From Algoriphagus lacus (GTDB taxonomy: Bacteria > Bacteroidota > Bacteroidia > Cytophagales > Cyclobacteriaceae): DNA of 64,000 nucleotides. How positions within the stretch are numbered: the stretch's first letter is position 1; each line of letters starts with the position of its first letter. The DNA lies in the NCBI RefSeq assembly GCF_003583985.1, contig NZ_QXML01000008.1, positions 124,001 to 188,000 on the forward strand, in the 5' to 3' direction. A model generated the notes under the pieces. The model was not told where the DNA came from. It saw nothing but the letters and a program-made list of their open reading frames with translations, and searched no databases. Of this stretch, positions 27,631 to 38,093 are shown one piece after another. Both the position numbers and the translations under genes were made by a program.

Positions 27631-29900
27631 AGCATTCCTTCGGTTGATTGGGCATCCACCACAGCGATGGCAACCATATTGACGATTTCCCGGATGGAAC
27701 TTCCTAATTGTAGGATGTGGACCGGTTTATTCATTCCAAGCAAAATTGGGCCTATGGCTTCGGCATTTCCAAGTTCTGCCAAAAGTTTGTAAGCAATATT
27801 ACTGGAAGCAAGATCCGGAAAAATCAGCGTGTTAACCTTATTTTCAGACAGTGCAGAGAAAGGGTAGATTTCACGTTGAATTTCCTGATTGAGAGCCACA
27901 TTAGCTTGCATTTCCCCTTCGATGATCAGATCTGGATATTTTGCTTTTGCAAGAGCGGTTGCCTTGGACATTTTAGCAGGAATATCCCCCTGAGCCGAAC
28001 CAAAGTTGGAGTAAGACAAGAGTGCGATTCTTGGCTCCATGTTGAAAAACTTCACTGCATTTGCCGTCAATCCGATGATATCCACCAATTCTTCTGCAGT
28101 TGGATTAAGGTTGACAGTTGCATCGGCAAAGAAATAAGGTCCTTTCGGCGTATTCATGATATATACCCCCGCTACCCTGTTTACTCCTTGTTTTACACCG
28201 ATAGTTTGAAGTGATGGTAAAATAGTCTTCGGATAATCTCTCGTCAAACCCGAAATAAACGCATCAGCGGCTCCGGTTTCCACCATCATAGCTCCAAAGT
28301 AATTTCTTTCTCTGACGAATCTATTGGCGTCAAAAAGGGTCATTCCTTTTCGTTGCCGCTTTTGGTAGAGGAATTGGCCAAATTTTTCAAGCATAGCCGT
28401 CTCTTCCATCGGGTCAATGATAGTCACATAGGCTAGATCCAGCGAGTTGCCCTCGATCATTGCCAGGATTTTCTCCCGATTTCCCAATAGGATTGGTACA
28501 GCAATCTTTTCATCCCGAATGATTTGAGCTGCTTTCAGGATTTTCAAATTATCCGCCTCACCGAATACTACTCGTTTTGGGTCTTTTTTAGCTCTTCCGA
28601 TCACAATCGACATCAATCGCTGATCAATGCCGATTCGCTTTTGAAGTTCCAGCTGGTAAGCATCCCAGTCATGGATCATCTTCTTGGCCACACCGGAGTC
28701 AATAGCAGCTTTTGCCACGGCCGGCGCTATAGTGGTGATTAGGCGTGGATCTACAGGCTTGGGAATCAAATAGAGTCTTCCAAAAGCCATGTTTAAATCA
28801 CCATACGCTTTGTTTACAATCTCCGGAACGGGTTCTTTAGCAAGCTTGGCTATCGCATGGGCAGCGGCAAGCTTCATTTCCTCATTGATCACTGTAGCTC
28901 TGACGTCCAAAGCCCCTCGAAAAATGTAAGGAAATCCCAGTACGTTGTTGACTTGATTGGGATGATCTGACCTACCGGTAGCCATGATCACATCTTCTCG
29001 GGCGGCAATTGCCAGGTCGTAGGAGATTTCAGGATCAGGATTGGCCAGAGCAAAGACTATCGGATCAGGAGCCATCGATTTGATCATTTCCTGGGAAATG
29101 ATATTTCCTGCCGAGAGGCCCAAAAACACATCTGATCCAGGCAAAGCTTCACTGATGGTATTGATATTTCGAGTTGTCGCGAATTCTTCGTGGATCGGAG
29201 TGAGGCCGGGACGGTCTGTCCGAATTACTCCGTCTTTGTCGCAGACAACGATGTTTTCTTTTTTTACTCCCAGACTCACATAGAATCTAAGGCAGGAAAT
29301 AGCAGCAGCACCTGCGCCACTTACGACCAATTTGATCTGGTCGATTTTTTTGTCCACAATTTCCAGGGCATTCATCAATGCGGCTCCGGAAATAATGGCA
29401 GTCCCGTGTTGGTCATCGTGCATCACAGGAATTTTCATTTCCTGCTTTAGGGTCTGCTCGATTTCAAAACATTCGGGAGCTTTGATGTCCTCCAGGTTTA
29501 TCCCTCCAAAAGTCGGTTCGAGAGACTTGATAATCTGAATTAGTTTTTTGGGGTCTTTTTCATCAATCTCCAGATCAAAAACATCAATACCTGCGAATTT
29601 TTTAAAAAGGACGCCTTTGCCTTCCATGACCGGTTTGGAAGCCTCAGGTCCAATATCTCCTAAGCCCAAAACAGCCGTTCCATTTGAAATTACTGCTACT
29701 AGATTTCCTTTTGCAGTATACTTGTAGACGTTCTCTATGTCTGCTTCAATTTCCTTGCAAGGCTCCGCGACTCCCGGAGAGTAGGCGAGTGCTAGATCAA
29801 TTTGACTGGAAACCGGTTTGGTTGGTATTACTTCAATTTTGCCGGGAGATCCCTGGCTGTGGTAATTTAAGGCGTCTTGTTTCCTGATTTTTATCGTCAT
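27627..29900 (-). CDS. maeB: NADP-dependent malic enzyme, MaeB type
   Basis: A 757-residue bifunctional-looking enzyme that decarboxylates malate to pyruvate with NADP. Residues 1 to about 420 are the malic-enzyme part: [57 protein letters not shown], and the cofactor-binding [15 protein letters not shown]. Residues about 430-757 are a phosphotransacetylase-like domain ([19 protein letters not shown]), usually regulatory and not catalytic in MaeB proteins. Length is normal. It lies 15 bp after the DUF4837 lipoprotein gene and overlaps ruvA by 4 bp. Confidence 0.94.
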   Translation of the reverse strand: MTIKIRKQDALNYHSQGSPGKIEVIPTKPVSSQIDLALAYSPGVAEPCKEIEADIENVYKYTAKGNLVAVISNGTAVLGLGDIGPEASKPVMEGKGVLFKKFAGIDVFDLEIDEKDPKKLIQIIKSLEPTFGGINLEDIKAPECFEIEQTLKQEMKIPVMHDDQHGTAIISGAALMNALEIVDKKIDQIKLVVSGAGAAAISCLRFYVSLGVKKENIVVCDKDGVIRTDRPGLTPIHEEFATTRNINTISEALPGSDVFLGLSAGNIISQEMIKSMAPDPIVFALANPDPEISYDLAIAAREDVIMATGRSDHPNQVNNVLGFPYIFRGALDVRATVINEEMKLAAAHAIAKLAKEPVPEIVNKAYGDLNMAFGRLYLIPKPVDPRLITTIAPAVAKAAIDSGVAKKMIHDWDAYQLELQKRIGIDQRLMSIVIGRAKKDPKRVVFGEADNLKILKAAQIIRDEKIAVPILLGNREKILAMIEGNSLDLAYVTIIDPMEETAMLEKFGQFLYQKRQRKGMTLFDANRFVRERNYFGAMMVETGAADAFISGLTRDYPKTILPSLQTIGVKQGVNRVAGVYIMNTPKGPYFFADATVNLNPTAEELVDIIGLTANAVKFFNMEPRIALLSYSNFGSAQGDIPAKMSKATALAKAKYPDLIIEGEMQANVALNQEIQREIYPFSALSENKVNTLIFPDLASSNIAYKLLAELGNAEAIGPILLGMNKPVHILQLGSSIREIVNMVAIAVVDAQSTEGML

Positions 29901-29915
29901 AAAGGAAGTGGTGGG

Positions 29916-31013
29916 TTAGGCACCTTGGTTTTCCTTCCAACTGATATTGGTTTTCAGCAAAATAGCTTGGATTTCTCTCAGTGCATCCCGATGAATTTCA
30001 TTTGGGTAATAGACAAATCCCTCCATGTAGTAAAGCTTGCCCTTCGCCTGATCCACCATCAAATAACCGAGGAAAGTTCCTCCCATGCTCAAGTTGTTAG
30101 TTTTCCAGGTACCCCTGATTTCGACGGTAAAATTATCATTTATCACCATGTTTCTGAAGGCAGGGGGGATTTGTTTTTCGCTCGTCATGAAAGAAGAAGG
30201 AACCTCCGGATCGCCGAAAATGTGCATTCCTGCGATGGAATCTCTGAGGCTCAGGATATTTGCAGGAAAGGTTTGCTCTTCAGAGGTATAATCTGTTTCA
30301 TAAAAAAACAAGCTTATATCAGGTCTGTTTTGGGTAGGAGTAGGGGATCTCAACCAAAGAAAATCCTCTGTGGTTTTTGCTATTTGGTAGGAGGCCGGAG
30401 CATGAATTTCAATTCCAAGTTTGGTCCTTGCTTCGTATTCGGCAGCGGAATTTTTTCTTGTAAAAAGAGGCTTTTCCAATCTCCCTCTTTCCCTCACCTC
30501 AAAAAGATTCTGAAGCTTATCCTTATTTTTCCTGAGGTTTGCGATGAGTTCTGCTTCATTGTTTCCAAAAAGGTACAGGACTTCCTGGCCTTCTGCATAC
30601 TCATCTTCCATTCTCAAGGAATAAAGCGTAGGATCTTTGCTTGCTTTTTCTTTTGACTCCTTTGAAAACTGTGCATTGATCACCTGACTGCCCCCTTTTT
30701 TGTCATCGAAAGTGGTCACATAGATGAGGTTGGTGAACATTTTCAGCATCCGAGTCATACCTCTTGGGTCCACTCGGTGGACTTTGAACATGCTCTCGGA
30801 TCGGATCATTCCAGGAAGATCAGCTTCAAAGATATCTCTTAATTCATCCCCCACCGGGCCAGCCCACTTGGTCGAATCAATGGCTAAAACAATCTCACCA
30901 ATGGACCCCCGGGCTTTTGGTTTGGGATCTCCCATTCCTCCTTTTCCATCTTCTCCACAGGAAAAGAGAAACAAGGACAACATTACAAGAAATGAATAGG
31001 TAAATGCTTTCAT
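29916..31013 (-). CDS. DUF4837 family lipoprotein
   Basis: A 365-residue lipoprotein of the DUF4837 family, which is typical of Bacteroidota and has no assigned function. The N-terminus is a lipoprotein signal (SFLVMLSLFLFSCGEDG, Cys at about 19), followed by a short Gly/Lys-rich linker. Recognisable family stretches are GEIVLAIDSTKWAGPVGDEL, FEADLPGMIRSESMFKVHRV and GTFLGYLMVDQAKGKLYYMEG. It is likely in the periplasm or at the outer membrane. It precedes maeB-ruvA-sprA by 15 bp and may be the first gene of that operon. Confidence 0.88.
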   Translation of the reverse strand: MKAFTYSFLVMLSLFLFSCGEDGKGGMGDPKPKARGSIGEIVLAIDSTKWAGPVGDELRDIFEADLPGMIRSESMFKVHRVDPRGMTRMLKMFTNLIYVTTFDDKKGGSQVINAQFSKESKEKASKDPTLYSLRMEDEYAEGQEVLYLFGNNEAELIANLRKNKDKLQNLFEVRERGRLEKPLFTRKNSAAEYEARTKLGIEIHAPASYQIAKTTEDFLWLRSPTPTQNRPDISLFFYETDYTSEEQTFPANILSLRDSIAGMHIFGDPEVPSSFMTSEKQIPPAFRNMVINDNFTVEIRGTWKTNNLSMGGTFLGYLMVDQAKGKLYYMEGFVYYPNEIHRDALREIQAILLKTNISWKENQGA

Positions 31014-31127
31014 ATTTTAGTGAGTTTGGCCTCAGTTCCAAGTTGATGACTAAATTTCAGTCATTCTTGTTCTAGGTGTATTAAAAAGTGAGTTAAATGA
31101 TATTAATATTTCCCTTTTGCTGTGAGA

Positions 31128-32522
31128 CTAGCCTATAATCAATTTTTGGCCTGGCTTGATGCTGTTCGAGTTCAAATTGTTAAGCCGTTTGATTTGCTCC
31201 ACTGAAAGGGAGTGTTTTTGGGAAATAATCCAAAGGGAATCACCTGGACGGACAGTATAGGTTTTTTGTCCGGAGTTGGATGAATTCTCAGCCAAATTGG
31301 TTGTAATTGGAGCTTTGCCAGTGTAAATGTAAAGGGTTTGACCTGCCTTGATTAGATTGGAATTCAGGTTGTTCCATTCCTTCACCTGAGTTACACTGAC
31401 CCCATGTCTGGAAGCAATTGATCCCAAAACATCTCCTGATTTTACCCGATAAGAGATCCGCTCTGGGTTGGTGGTAACTACGGCTTTTTCAACTGGTACG
31501 ACAGTAGGAATACTATTGGATGCTAACAGAATCGAAGGTTGTGAGCCAAGCGAATCACCAATCCAAGCCAAGTTTTCTTTCAGGAAAAGCGCTTTGGATT
31601 TAGGGACTTTCACTTCCATGTTGCGGTTTGCCTCAGGGATAGTTTTGTTTTTGATAGAGGGATTTAGCTCCTCCAAATCATCGAGACAAAGGGCAGTTAG
31701 TTCGGCTAGTCTGTCCAGTCTGAAAGCCCGATCAAATCTTATTTTTTCGTACTCGATGGGATAGGTTGGTTCCTCTAGATTGAAATTGTGTTCTTCGAGA
31801 TGGTTAAGTACATAGAGGAAGGCTTGGAATTGAGGTACATAACTCCTAGTCTCTTTAGGTAGGTAATCATAGATTCCCCAAAAGGTTTTTTTGCCGCCTG
31901 ATCTTCGAATGGCTTTTCTGACATTCCCTGGGCCGCAATTGTAGGCTGCCATGGCTACTTCCCAATCGCCAAACATCCTGTAAAGAGATTTGAGATACTT
32001 AGCTGCTGCCTCAGTTGAAAGCTCTGGATCCATGCGGTCATCCACATCGGAATTGACGTGCATCCCATACATTTTTCCTGTTGCTGGCATAAATTGCCAA
32101 AGCCCCATAGCGCCAACTCTGCTTTTAATCTGAGGGTCCAGTCCCGACTCTACAATCGATAAGTATTCGATTTCGGTTGGTATTTCGTGCTTTTCGAGGG
32201 TTTTTTCAAAGAGATGGAAGTATTTTTCTTTTCGGGCCAAGACCATTTTGGTGTAGTCCCGGTTTCTCACAGTGAAATATTGGATAAAGGAAAAAATCCG
32301 CTCATTAAGCTCGAAAGGCATGTCTGTTTTCATCGCCTTCACTCGCTGATCTACCTCCTCATAGGTGAAATCTGGGATGTATTCGTAATGGTAATTGGGA
32401 AGCACTTCATCGGAAATTATTGATGCCGCTTCCAGTGGTGATTCCTGCGAAAAAGCTTCAGTCAGAGGGATCAAGCAAGTAGTAACTACCGGAATGAGGA
32501 TACTGCAGATAGACTTTTTCAT
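31128..32522 (-). CDS. MltD-like lytic transglycosylase with two LysM domains
   Basis: A 464-residue exported peptidoglycan enzyme that cleaves glycan strands non-hydrolytically. A signal peptide spans about residues 1-26. The goose-lysozyme-like SLT domain has catalytic Glu125 in LSIVESGLDPQ, then GAMGLWQFMPATGKMYGM and AMAAYNCGPGNVRKAI. Two LysM peptidoglycan-binding domains follow at about 357-402 (ISYRVKSGDVLGSIASRHG) and 421-464 (TYTVRPGDSLWIISQKHS). It starts 12 bp after gatA and is probably the last gene of a tatA-gatA-mltD transcript. Confidence 0.94.
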   Translation of the reverse strand: MKKSICSILIPVVTTCLIPLTEAFSQESPLEAASIISDEVLPNYHYEYIPDFTYEEVDQRVKAMKTDMPFELNERIFSFIQYFTVRNRDYTKMVLARKEKYFHLFEKTLEKHEIPTEIEYLSIVESGLDPQIKSRVGAMGLWQFMPATGKMYGMHVNSDVDDRMDPELSTEAAAKYLKSLYRMFGDWEVAMAAYNCGPGNVRKAIRRSGGKKTFWGIYDYLPKETRSYVPQFQAFLYVLNHLEEHNFNLEEPTYPIEYEKIRFDRAFRLDRLAELTALCLDDLEELNPSIKNKTIPEANRNMEVKVPKSKALFLKENLAWIGDSLGSQPSILLASNSIPTVVPVEKAVVTTNPERISYRVKSGDVLGSIASRHGVSVTQVKEWNNLNSNLIKAGQTLYIYTGKAPITTNLAENSSNSGQKTYTVRPGDSLWIISQKHSLSVEQIKRLNNLNSNSIKPGQKLIIG

Positions 32523-32534
32523 TAGGTTTAATGT

Positions 32535-33962
32535 TTAAGAGGTTAATTCAGTCAAATAGTTGCTGAAAGCATACAGCTCAGCTTCTTTGAAAGAGTTGGA
32601 GATAACCTGAAGCCCAATAGGCATGCCAGAGTTGTCTTTTCCGTTTGGAATTGAAATCGCCGGAACTCCTGATACTGAAGCTTGTACAGTGAAGAGATCT
32701 TCCAGGTACATGGCTACAGGATCGCCGCTGTGCTCACCAAACTTAAACGCTGTAGATGGCGTAGTTGGCATGATAATATAGTCAAAATCATTTAAAAGAT
32801 TTTCGGTGTAATCTTTTATGAGTCTTCTGACCTTTTGAGCCTTAGTGAAATACGCATCGTAATAGCTTGCCGAAAGGACAAATGTCCCAAGCATGATTCT
32901 TCTTTTGACCTCCTCTCCGAATCCTTCGCTTCGGGTCAGTTTGTACATGCTTTCCAAATTGTGAGCATTTGGAGAGCGATAACCATACTTCACTCCATCA
33001 AATCGGGACAAATTGGAGCTTGCCTCAGCGGTAGTCAGGATGTAGTAGGTTGGCAGGGTATATTTTAACAAAGGAAATTGGACCTCTTTTACCTCATGCC
33101 CTTCGGATTTCAGTTTGTCCAAAACTGCCAGGGTGTTTTCACGAATCTCCGGCTGAAGTGAGGGGGAATCAAAAGTTTCCTTGAGGTAAGCCACTTTTGC
33201 TTTTTTGTCAAAATGCAGCAATTCACTGTAATGCAGCACCGGCTTTCGGGAAGAAGTGCTGTCAAATTCGTCGTGTCCGGCCATGATTTCCATGACCAAT
33301 GCATTGTCTTTAACAGTTCGGGAGAAAACCCCAATTGTATCGAATGATGAGGCGTATGCAATCAACCCCCAACGTGAAACGCGGGAATAGGTGGGTTTCA
33401 TCCCGATGACTCCGGTGAATGCTGCCGGCTGTCGTACTGATCCTCCGGTATCTGTGCCCAAAGAAACGGTACAAAGATTTGCTTGTACTGCTACTGCTGA
33501 GCCCCCTGAGGAGCCACCCGGAACACGGGATTCGTCCCGTGCATTGAGTACTTTCCCGTGAGCAGAGTTTTCATTGGAACTTCCCATTCCAAATTCATCG
33601 CAGTTTAATCGGCCAATAATAATGGCGTCTTCATCGATCAAACGCTGAACGGCAGTTGTGGTGAATTGAGAAATGTAGCCCTTGAGAATATTGGAGGAGG
33701 CGTTGGATTCGTGGCCGGAATAATTGAGAACATCCTTTATTCCGATGACCATTCCGGCAAGTTTACCGGCTTTTCCTTTGGCAAGTTTTTCATCGATCAA
33801 GTCTGCCTGTTCCAAAGCGGACTGCTTATAAACTTCAACGAAGGCGTTGAGGTGCGCCTTCGTTGCAATGTTCTGTAAGTAATGAGTGACGATCGCTCTG
33901 CAATCTGTCTCTTTCTTTTCGAGCGATTTTTTAATTTCGTCGAAGGAACTAAATTTTTCCAA
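32535..33962 (-). CDS. gatA: Glutamyl-tRNA(Gln)/aspartyl-tRNA(Asn) amidotransferase subunit A
   Basis: A 475-residue amidase-signature enzyme that releases ammonia from glutamine for transamidation of mischarged Glu-tRNA(Gln) or Asp-tRNA(Asn). The Lys-cisSer-Ser triad is Lys76 (GIKDVLNYSG), Ser151 (VPGGSSGGSA) and Ser175 (GTDTGGSVRQPA), with the spacing of characterised GatA proteins. Length is normal. gatB and gatC are not in the window. It sits between tatA (18 bp) and the transglycosylase (12 bp). Confidence 0.96.
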   Translation of the reverse strand: MEKFSSFDEIKKSLEKKETDCRAIVTHYLQNIATKAHLNAFVEVYKQSALEQADLIDEKLAKGKAGKLAGMVIGIKDVLNYSGHESNASSNILKGYISQFTTTAVQRLIDEDAIIIGRLNCDEFGMGSSNENSAHGKVLNARDESRVPGGSSGGSAVAVQANLCTVSLGTDTGGSVRQPAAFTGVIGMKPTYSRVSRWGLIAYASSFDTIGVFSRTVKDNALVMEIMAGHDEFDSTSSRKPVLHYSELLHFDKKAKVAYLKETFDSPSLQPEIRENTLAVLDKLKSEGHEVKEVQFPLLKYTLPTYYILTTAEASSNLSRFDGVKYGYRSPNAHNLESMYKLTRSEGFGEEVKRRIMLGTFVLSASYYDAYFTKAQKVRRLIKDYTENLLNDFDYIIMPTTPSTAFKFGEHSGDPVAMYLEDLFTVQASVSGVPAISIPNGKDNSGMPIGLQVISNSFKEAELYAFSNYLTELTS

Positions 33963-33980
33963 TGGTATTGGCTTAAGGAA

Positions 33981-34178
33981 TTACTTCTTCTTGTCTTTCA
34001 GCCCATCTTCAAGATCGTTCTGAATTTCTTTGGTGGCGTCTTTGAATTCTCTAATGCCACGGCCTAGACCTCGAGCCAATTCAGGGATCCTTTTAGCACC
34101 AAACAGCAGGAGGATCACAACGATGATCAATATGATTGAACCTCCGCCCATGTTTTGAATGAAACCTAATGTAGTCAT
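33981..34178 (-). CDS. tatA: Twin-arginine translocase TatA/TatE subunit
   Basis: A 65-residue TatA-type protein that oligomerises to let folded Tat substrates cross the inner membrane. It has a transmembrane helix at about 11-27 (GGSIILIIVVILLLFGAK), the FGxxxxPE hinge (FGAKRIPELARGLGRGIREF) and a charged amphipathic C-terminal tail ending DKKK. tatC is not in the window. A well-formed Bacteroidetes promoter lies just upstream, so it likely heads the tatA-gatA-mltD transcript. Confidence 0.95.
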   Translation of the reverse strand: MTTLGFIQNMGGGSIILIIVVILLLFGAKRIPELARGLGRGIREFKDATKEIQNDLEDGLKDKKK

Positions 34179-34211
34179 GATGGTGTATGTGTTTAAGGAT
34201 ATACAGGATTA

Positions 34212-34242
34212 CAAAGATACAACTGTCTCTCGCATGGCCAAA
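34212..34242 (-). promoter_or_regulatory. Bacteroidetes-type promoter for tatA-gatA-mltD
   Basis: On the minus strand TTTG (34239-34242) is followed after 19 bp by TATCTTTG (34212-34219), matching the TTTG-N19-TAnnTTTG consensus exactly. The start of tatA is about 34 bp downstream. Confidence 0.75.
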
Positions 34243-34292
34243 GTTCCGCTCAAGGACAATTGCTCTTTTTTATGAACGTACGATATTAATAA

Positions 34293-35534
34293 CTATTTGG
34301 ATGTAATCCATGTTGCAGGGTCCATGATCTGCAAACCTTTCCAAGTTTGGAAGTGAACTTCAGATTCTCCTTCTGCATTAGTACCCACTTGCCCAATAAT
34401 GTCTTTTGCTTTGACATTTTGGCCAGATTTTACCGAGATGGTTTTTAATCGGCTATACATCGTGTAGTACTCTCCGTGTTTGATAATTACAGTACCTCCG
34501 TAGCCTGGCATTGTGGTGATTTTGGTTACCACTCCATCAAATACCGATCGCACATTTGAATTAGGCTGGGTTCGGATATCTATTCCGTCACTGTCAAGTG
34601 TGATTCCCTTTAAAGTTGGATGTGGATAGGTACCGTATCCCTGCGAAACAAATCCTGTCTCCACCGGCCATGGCAACCTTCCTTTGTTTCCAGCAAATGA
34701 GTTGGATAAGGCGGCAGCTTCAGGAGTCATCGGCATGGAAGTTCCTGCCTTTTTGGTGGTGGTGCTGTTTTCTTTTTTGGATTCGGCTTCGGCCCTTCTG
34801 ATTTCATCCTCGATCACCTGCTTGATCATCCGGTTGAGCTGATCTTGTTGTTTTTTGGTGGCCGCAATCTGGCGCTGGATCTCCCGTTCTTTTTTAGAAA
34901 GCGTATTCACGACGCTCTGTTGGCTTTTTCTGAGTCGCTCCAGTTCTGCTCTTTCTTTTTGCTCTTCCGAAAGCACGGTCACTTTATCTGCTTTTCGCTC
35001 ATCCAAAAGTTTTCGTTGCTCAGAGAGTTCAGCGCTGAGTTTCTCAATTTGAGCCGCTTGTTGCTTTCGGCTGTCGCTGTACTGCTTGAGGTATTTCAGG
35101 CGCATGTACAGTTGATTGAAAGTGCCCGAACTGAACACAAATGCAACGATGGAAAGTCCCCTGTTGAGTTTCGAGGAATTGTAAATCATTCTTGAATATT
35201 CAGCCTTTAAGTCCTTCAGTTGGAATTCAAGTTCGGCGATTTTCTTTTCGGTATCCGATATTTCCTGATTGATCAGCCGGACTTCCCTGTCAAGTGTATT
35301 GACCAATCTATTTTGTGTCTGAAACTGACGGGTAAGTGCATTCAACTCCCCTATTGAGGTTTTTTTGGTAGCCGTGGTTTGCTTTAGAATTGCATCAAAC
35401 TCCTTCAATCTGGCTTGTACCTGCGCTTTTTCCCGCTCAAGTTCCTCTCGAGATTTGGAAGTCTGGGCCAAGCTGGATAGGCAGCCGATGAAGAAGAAAA
35501 GAAGAATAAAAGTATGTAATCGTCTGGTCCACAT
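34293..35534 (-). CDS. EnvC-like murein hydrolase activator (coiled coil plus LytM/M23)
   Basis: A 413-residue exported protein with a signal peptide (LHTFILLFFFIGCLSSLAQ), a long coiled coil at about 30-260 rich in E/K/R/Q, and a C-terminal M23/LytM domain (about 290-413). The zinc ligands look degenerate: the usual H-x3-D region reads LDSDGIDI, and the YxHL site reads YSRL, although SEVHFQTW keeps one His. That suggests an amidase activator like EnvC rather than a peptidase (inference). The start is set at ATG 35534, since the longer reading from 35594 overlaps the upstream gene and lacks a leading signal. It lies 5 bp after the DUF4292 gene. Confidence 0.88.
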   Translation of the reverse strand: MWTRRLHTFILLFFFIGCLSSLAQTSKSREELEREKAQVQARLKEFDAILKQTTATKKTSIGELNALTRQFQTQNRLVNTLDREVRLINQEISDTEKKIAELEFQLKDLKAEYSRMIYNSSKLNRGLSIVAFVFSSGTFNQLYMRLKYLKQYSDSRKQQAAQIEKLSAELSEQRKLLDERKADKVTVLSEEQKERAELERLRKSQQSVVNTLSKKEREIQRQIAATKKQQDQLNRMIKQVIEDEIRRAEAESKKENSTTTKKAGTSMPMTPEAAALSNSFAGNKGRLPWPVETGFVSQGYGTYPHPTLKGITLDSDGIDIRTQPNSNVRSVFDGVVTKITTMPGYGGTVIIKHGEYYTMYSRLKTISVKSGQNVKAKDIIGQVGTNAEGESEVHFQTWKGLQIMDPATWITSK

Positions 35535-35539
35535 GGGGC

Positions 35540-36277
35540 TTAAAATCTGAAAGGAAAGCTGAGGGCTTCTGAATTGGGCTCTATGGAGGTCCACTCGATG
35601 TGAATGATGGTGTTTTGCCCTCCCTCGGGAAGTTGATAGGCTAATTTGAACAAAACTTCCACCGGAAATGGCTGATTGGCTACATCTTGGAATTTTGGAA
35701 AGCTAGCCAAAACAGAGCCTCTGTCATCCAGTGAGTTGCTGACCAATTCGGAGACTTTACCATGGCTAGTTTCTATTTTTGAAAAGTACCGGACGTTGTT
35801 TCTCACTTGGGTTAACTCAAATTTTTTTCCAACGCGAATCAAACGATCCTGATAGTCAAATGGAAAGGGTGCGTTTGCCCAAAGTACATTTTGGAAGAGT
35901 TCCAGTGAAAGTTTGAGTCCATAGAAACGCTCAAACTCAGCATAAGTCAGGTTGATGTCATCTTGGCCTACCCGATCGCGGATTTGGATTTTGTCTTGAG
36001 TAAAAATACCACGAATAGCTTCCATTCCCATTCCCGGAGACATGGTAAACCAAAGTACACTGTCCTTTTTTGCGCGAAGACTCAAGGTTCCTCGGGTGAT
36101 TTTTCCGGATTCCTCTTCAATTACAATCTTCGCTTTGGCGCTTAGGTAATCATATTTCGCTTCAACCGGCTGAAATTCCTCCATTTGACCGTCTCCTTCA
36201 TAGAGCACGACTTTTTTGGCACAACCAGCAAGGACTAGTACCAAAACGGTCAAAACACCTGCAAAAAGTCTATTCAT
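35540..36277 (-). CDS. DUF4292 family lipoprotein
   Basis: A 245-residue lipoprotein with lipobox VLVLAGC (Cys19) and a beta-rich body of the DUF4292 type common in Bacteroidota. Family-like stretches are LSAKAKIVIEEESGKITRGT and SVLWFTMSPGMGMEAIRGIF. The fold class recalls LolA/LolB-like lipoprotein-binding beta half-barrels, but this is inference from strand pattern only. It overlaps the TPR gene upstream by 8 bp and precedes the EnvC-like gene by 5 bp. Its function is not established. Confidence 0.85.
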   Translation of the reverse strand: MNRLFAGVLTVLVLVLAGCAKKVVLYEGDGQMEEFQPVEAKYDYLSAKAKIVIEEESGKITRGTLSLRAKKDSVLWFTMSPGMGMEAIRGIFTQDKIQIRDRVGQDDINLTYAEFERFYGLKLSLELFQNVLWANAPFPFDYQDRLIRVGKKFELTQVRNNVRYFSKIETSHGKVSELVSNSLDDRGSVLASFPKFQDVANQPFPVEVLFKLAYQLPEGGQNTIIHIEWTSIEPNSEALSFPFRF

Positions 36278-38018
36278 GGTATTTTCCTTCTTTTATTTTT
36301 TGAGCGAGCTTGTCTGAGGCCTCCGAGCTTCCTTCGGCTTTTTTCCACCAGGTCATTGCCTCAGAAACTTTGCCAAGATGATACAGGATATCACCGTAGT
36401 GTTCCAGCATGACCCCACTTGGTTCTTTTTCATTTTTGATCGCCTCATCCATGTATTTAAAGGCTTCCTCATACCTGCCCATTTGAAACAAAACCCATGC
36501 GTGAGTGTCCAGGTAAGTGGCATTTTTTGGGTGTTTTTTCACCACTTTTTCAGACATGGATCGGGCTTTTTCCAAATTCTTTTTTTCCAACGAAAGGAAG
36601 TAAGCGTAATTGTTCAAGACTTGTTCATCATTAGGGTTGAGGTCAAGGGCCTTGTCAAAAAATACAAAGGCAGAATCCTTTTCTCCCAGGTTGTAAAGTG
36701 AGCTGCCCAATGAGCCAAAAGCAACCTGATCCAGTTGCGGATTTTTGCCGGCATTAAGCTCGAGTGCTTTTTCAAGAGAAACCACAGCCAGAGAATCTTT
36801 TTTACGGGCGGATTTCACTACCCCATCATAAAACCAAAATTCGGGTGCCTCCGGAAATTCATCCACGCCCATGATAGTATAGGTCTCCAATTCTGCGAAA
36901 TCTGGATTTTCCCCAAAGGAGTTCAAGATGACCTGCTCGATGATTGGGGCATTTTTAGGCTGGATCTGAAGGGATTTTTTGAAATAGTCCATGGCAGAGC
37001 TCATGTCACCGGAAACTCTCTTTCGCTCGCCGATGGCTTCCATGACCATGGCGTCATTGGCGTTGAGTTCGAGCATCAGGGCTTCCATTTGATTTAGAAG
37101 CTCATCCCGTTGGCTTGTTTGCATCTCCGAAAGCATGGACTTGTAGGTTTTGGCTTTCACCTCACCATCCAAATCCGGACTTTTGAAAGCTGAAATCAAG
37201 AACTCATTTGCTTTTGCCAGGTCCCCATTCTCTTTGAGGAGGGTATATGCCGCCATTTGAAGTTCTGGTTGGTTGGGATATTTCTCAATTTCTCCCAAAA
37301 CCAAGGTAAGACCTTGCTCCAGACGTGCATTGTTGTAAAGTATTTCAACCAGATTTAGGACATAGGCAGGGTTCCCAGGAAATGCCTCAATGAGTTTCTC
37401 CCCTTCGTTGATTGCGCTTTGAAGGTCGTTTTTGCGAAGGTAAATCCGCTGCTTTTGAACGGTGAACGGCTCCCTAACGCCATAGTATTCTTCTGCCCGA
37501 TCCAGAACTACGAGCGCTTTGTCGAATTCTCCTGCATTCAGGTATATCGATGCCAGATCCAGATTGTATTGTTGGTTGCTTTCACCGTCGGAAGTCAGTC
37601 GGTCCAAGATTTCGGCCGATTTCAGGGGCTGATTGAGATTGGTATAAATTTCCGCCACCATCAGCGCGTAGTATTTGTTGTCCGGGTCATCCAAAGCCGC
37701 CTTTTCCGCATATGGTAGTCCTTTTTGTGCCTGATTTGACCGGACTAGGACTTCGGCGATTTTGTAATTGATGGCAGGTTCCTCGGGGGTAAACTCCAGC
37801 GCACGTTGGAAATAGAAGTAAGATTTTTCGAGGTCACCCAGGACAAGTGCTTTTTCACCTTCGATGAAATAGCGGCTGGATTTTGCCTGGTTTTCCTGGA
37901 TTTTGGCTTCTTTTCTGGAAAGCTTTTGCTGAGCAAATCCGGAATTCCATCCCAGGAAAAGAAGAGAAAACAATAAAAAGATGGGGGTAAATCTCACGGT
38001 GAAATTGGAATGCAGCAT
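36270..38018 (-). CDS. Exported tetratricopeptide-repeat protein
   Basis: A 582-residue protein with a signal peptide (FTPIFLLFSLLFLGWNSGFAQQ) and TPR-like helical repeats over almost its whole length. Clear units are SYFYFQRALEFTPEEPAINY, AMDYFKKSLQIQPKNAPII and FVFFDKALDLNPNDEQVLNN. ATG 38018 is preferred; an upstream start at 38048 puts ten polar residues before the signal. Such proteins are protein-protein scaffolds. It lies in an envelope cluster with DUF4292 (8-bp overlap) and EnvC-like genes. No enzymatic motif is seen. Confidence 0.88.
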   Translation of the reverse strand: MLHSNFTVRFTPIFLLFSLLFLGWNSGFAQQKLSRKEAKIQENQAKSSRYFIEGEKALVLGDLEKSYFYFQRALEFTPEEPAINYKIAEVLVRSNQAQKGLPYAEKAALDDPDNKYYALMVAEIYTNLNQPLKSAEILDRLTSDGESNQQYNLDLASIYLNAGEFDKALVVLDRAEEYYGVREPFTVQKQRIYLRKNDLQSAINEGEKLIEAFPGNPAYVLNLVEILYNNARLEQGLTLVLGEIEKYPNQPELQMAAYTLLKENGDLAKANEFLISAFKSPDLDGEVKAKTYKSMLSEMQTSQRDELLNQMEALMLELNANDAMVMEAIGERKRVSGDMSSAMDYFKKSLQIQPKNAPIIEQVILNSFGENPDFAELETYTIMGVDEFPEAPEFWFYDGVVKSARKKDSLAVVSLEKALELNAGKNPQLDQVAFGSLGSSLYNLGEKDSAFVFFDKALDLNPNDEQVLNNYAYFLSLEKKNLEKARSMSEKVVKKHPKNATYLDTHAWVLFQMGRYEEAFKYMDEAIKNEKEPSGVMLEHYGDILYHLGKVSEAMTWWKKAEGSSEASDKLAQKIKEGKYHE

Positions 38019-38093
38019 CAATTCACAAACATAATGCCTTTTGCTCAAAATGATTGGACTATTTCGCCTTTTGGATGGATAGGGAAGCTGGAA

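Noticed and set aside
38026-38033. TATGTTTG on the minus strand as promoter of the TPR gene
   Set aside because: Nearest CAAA partner is 12 bp away, not 17-23, and the transcript would begin about at the ATG.
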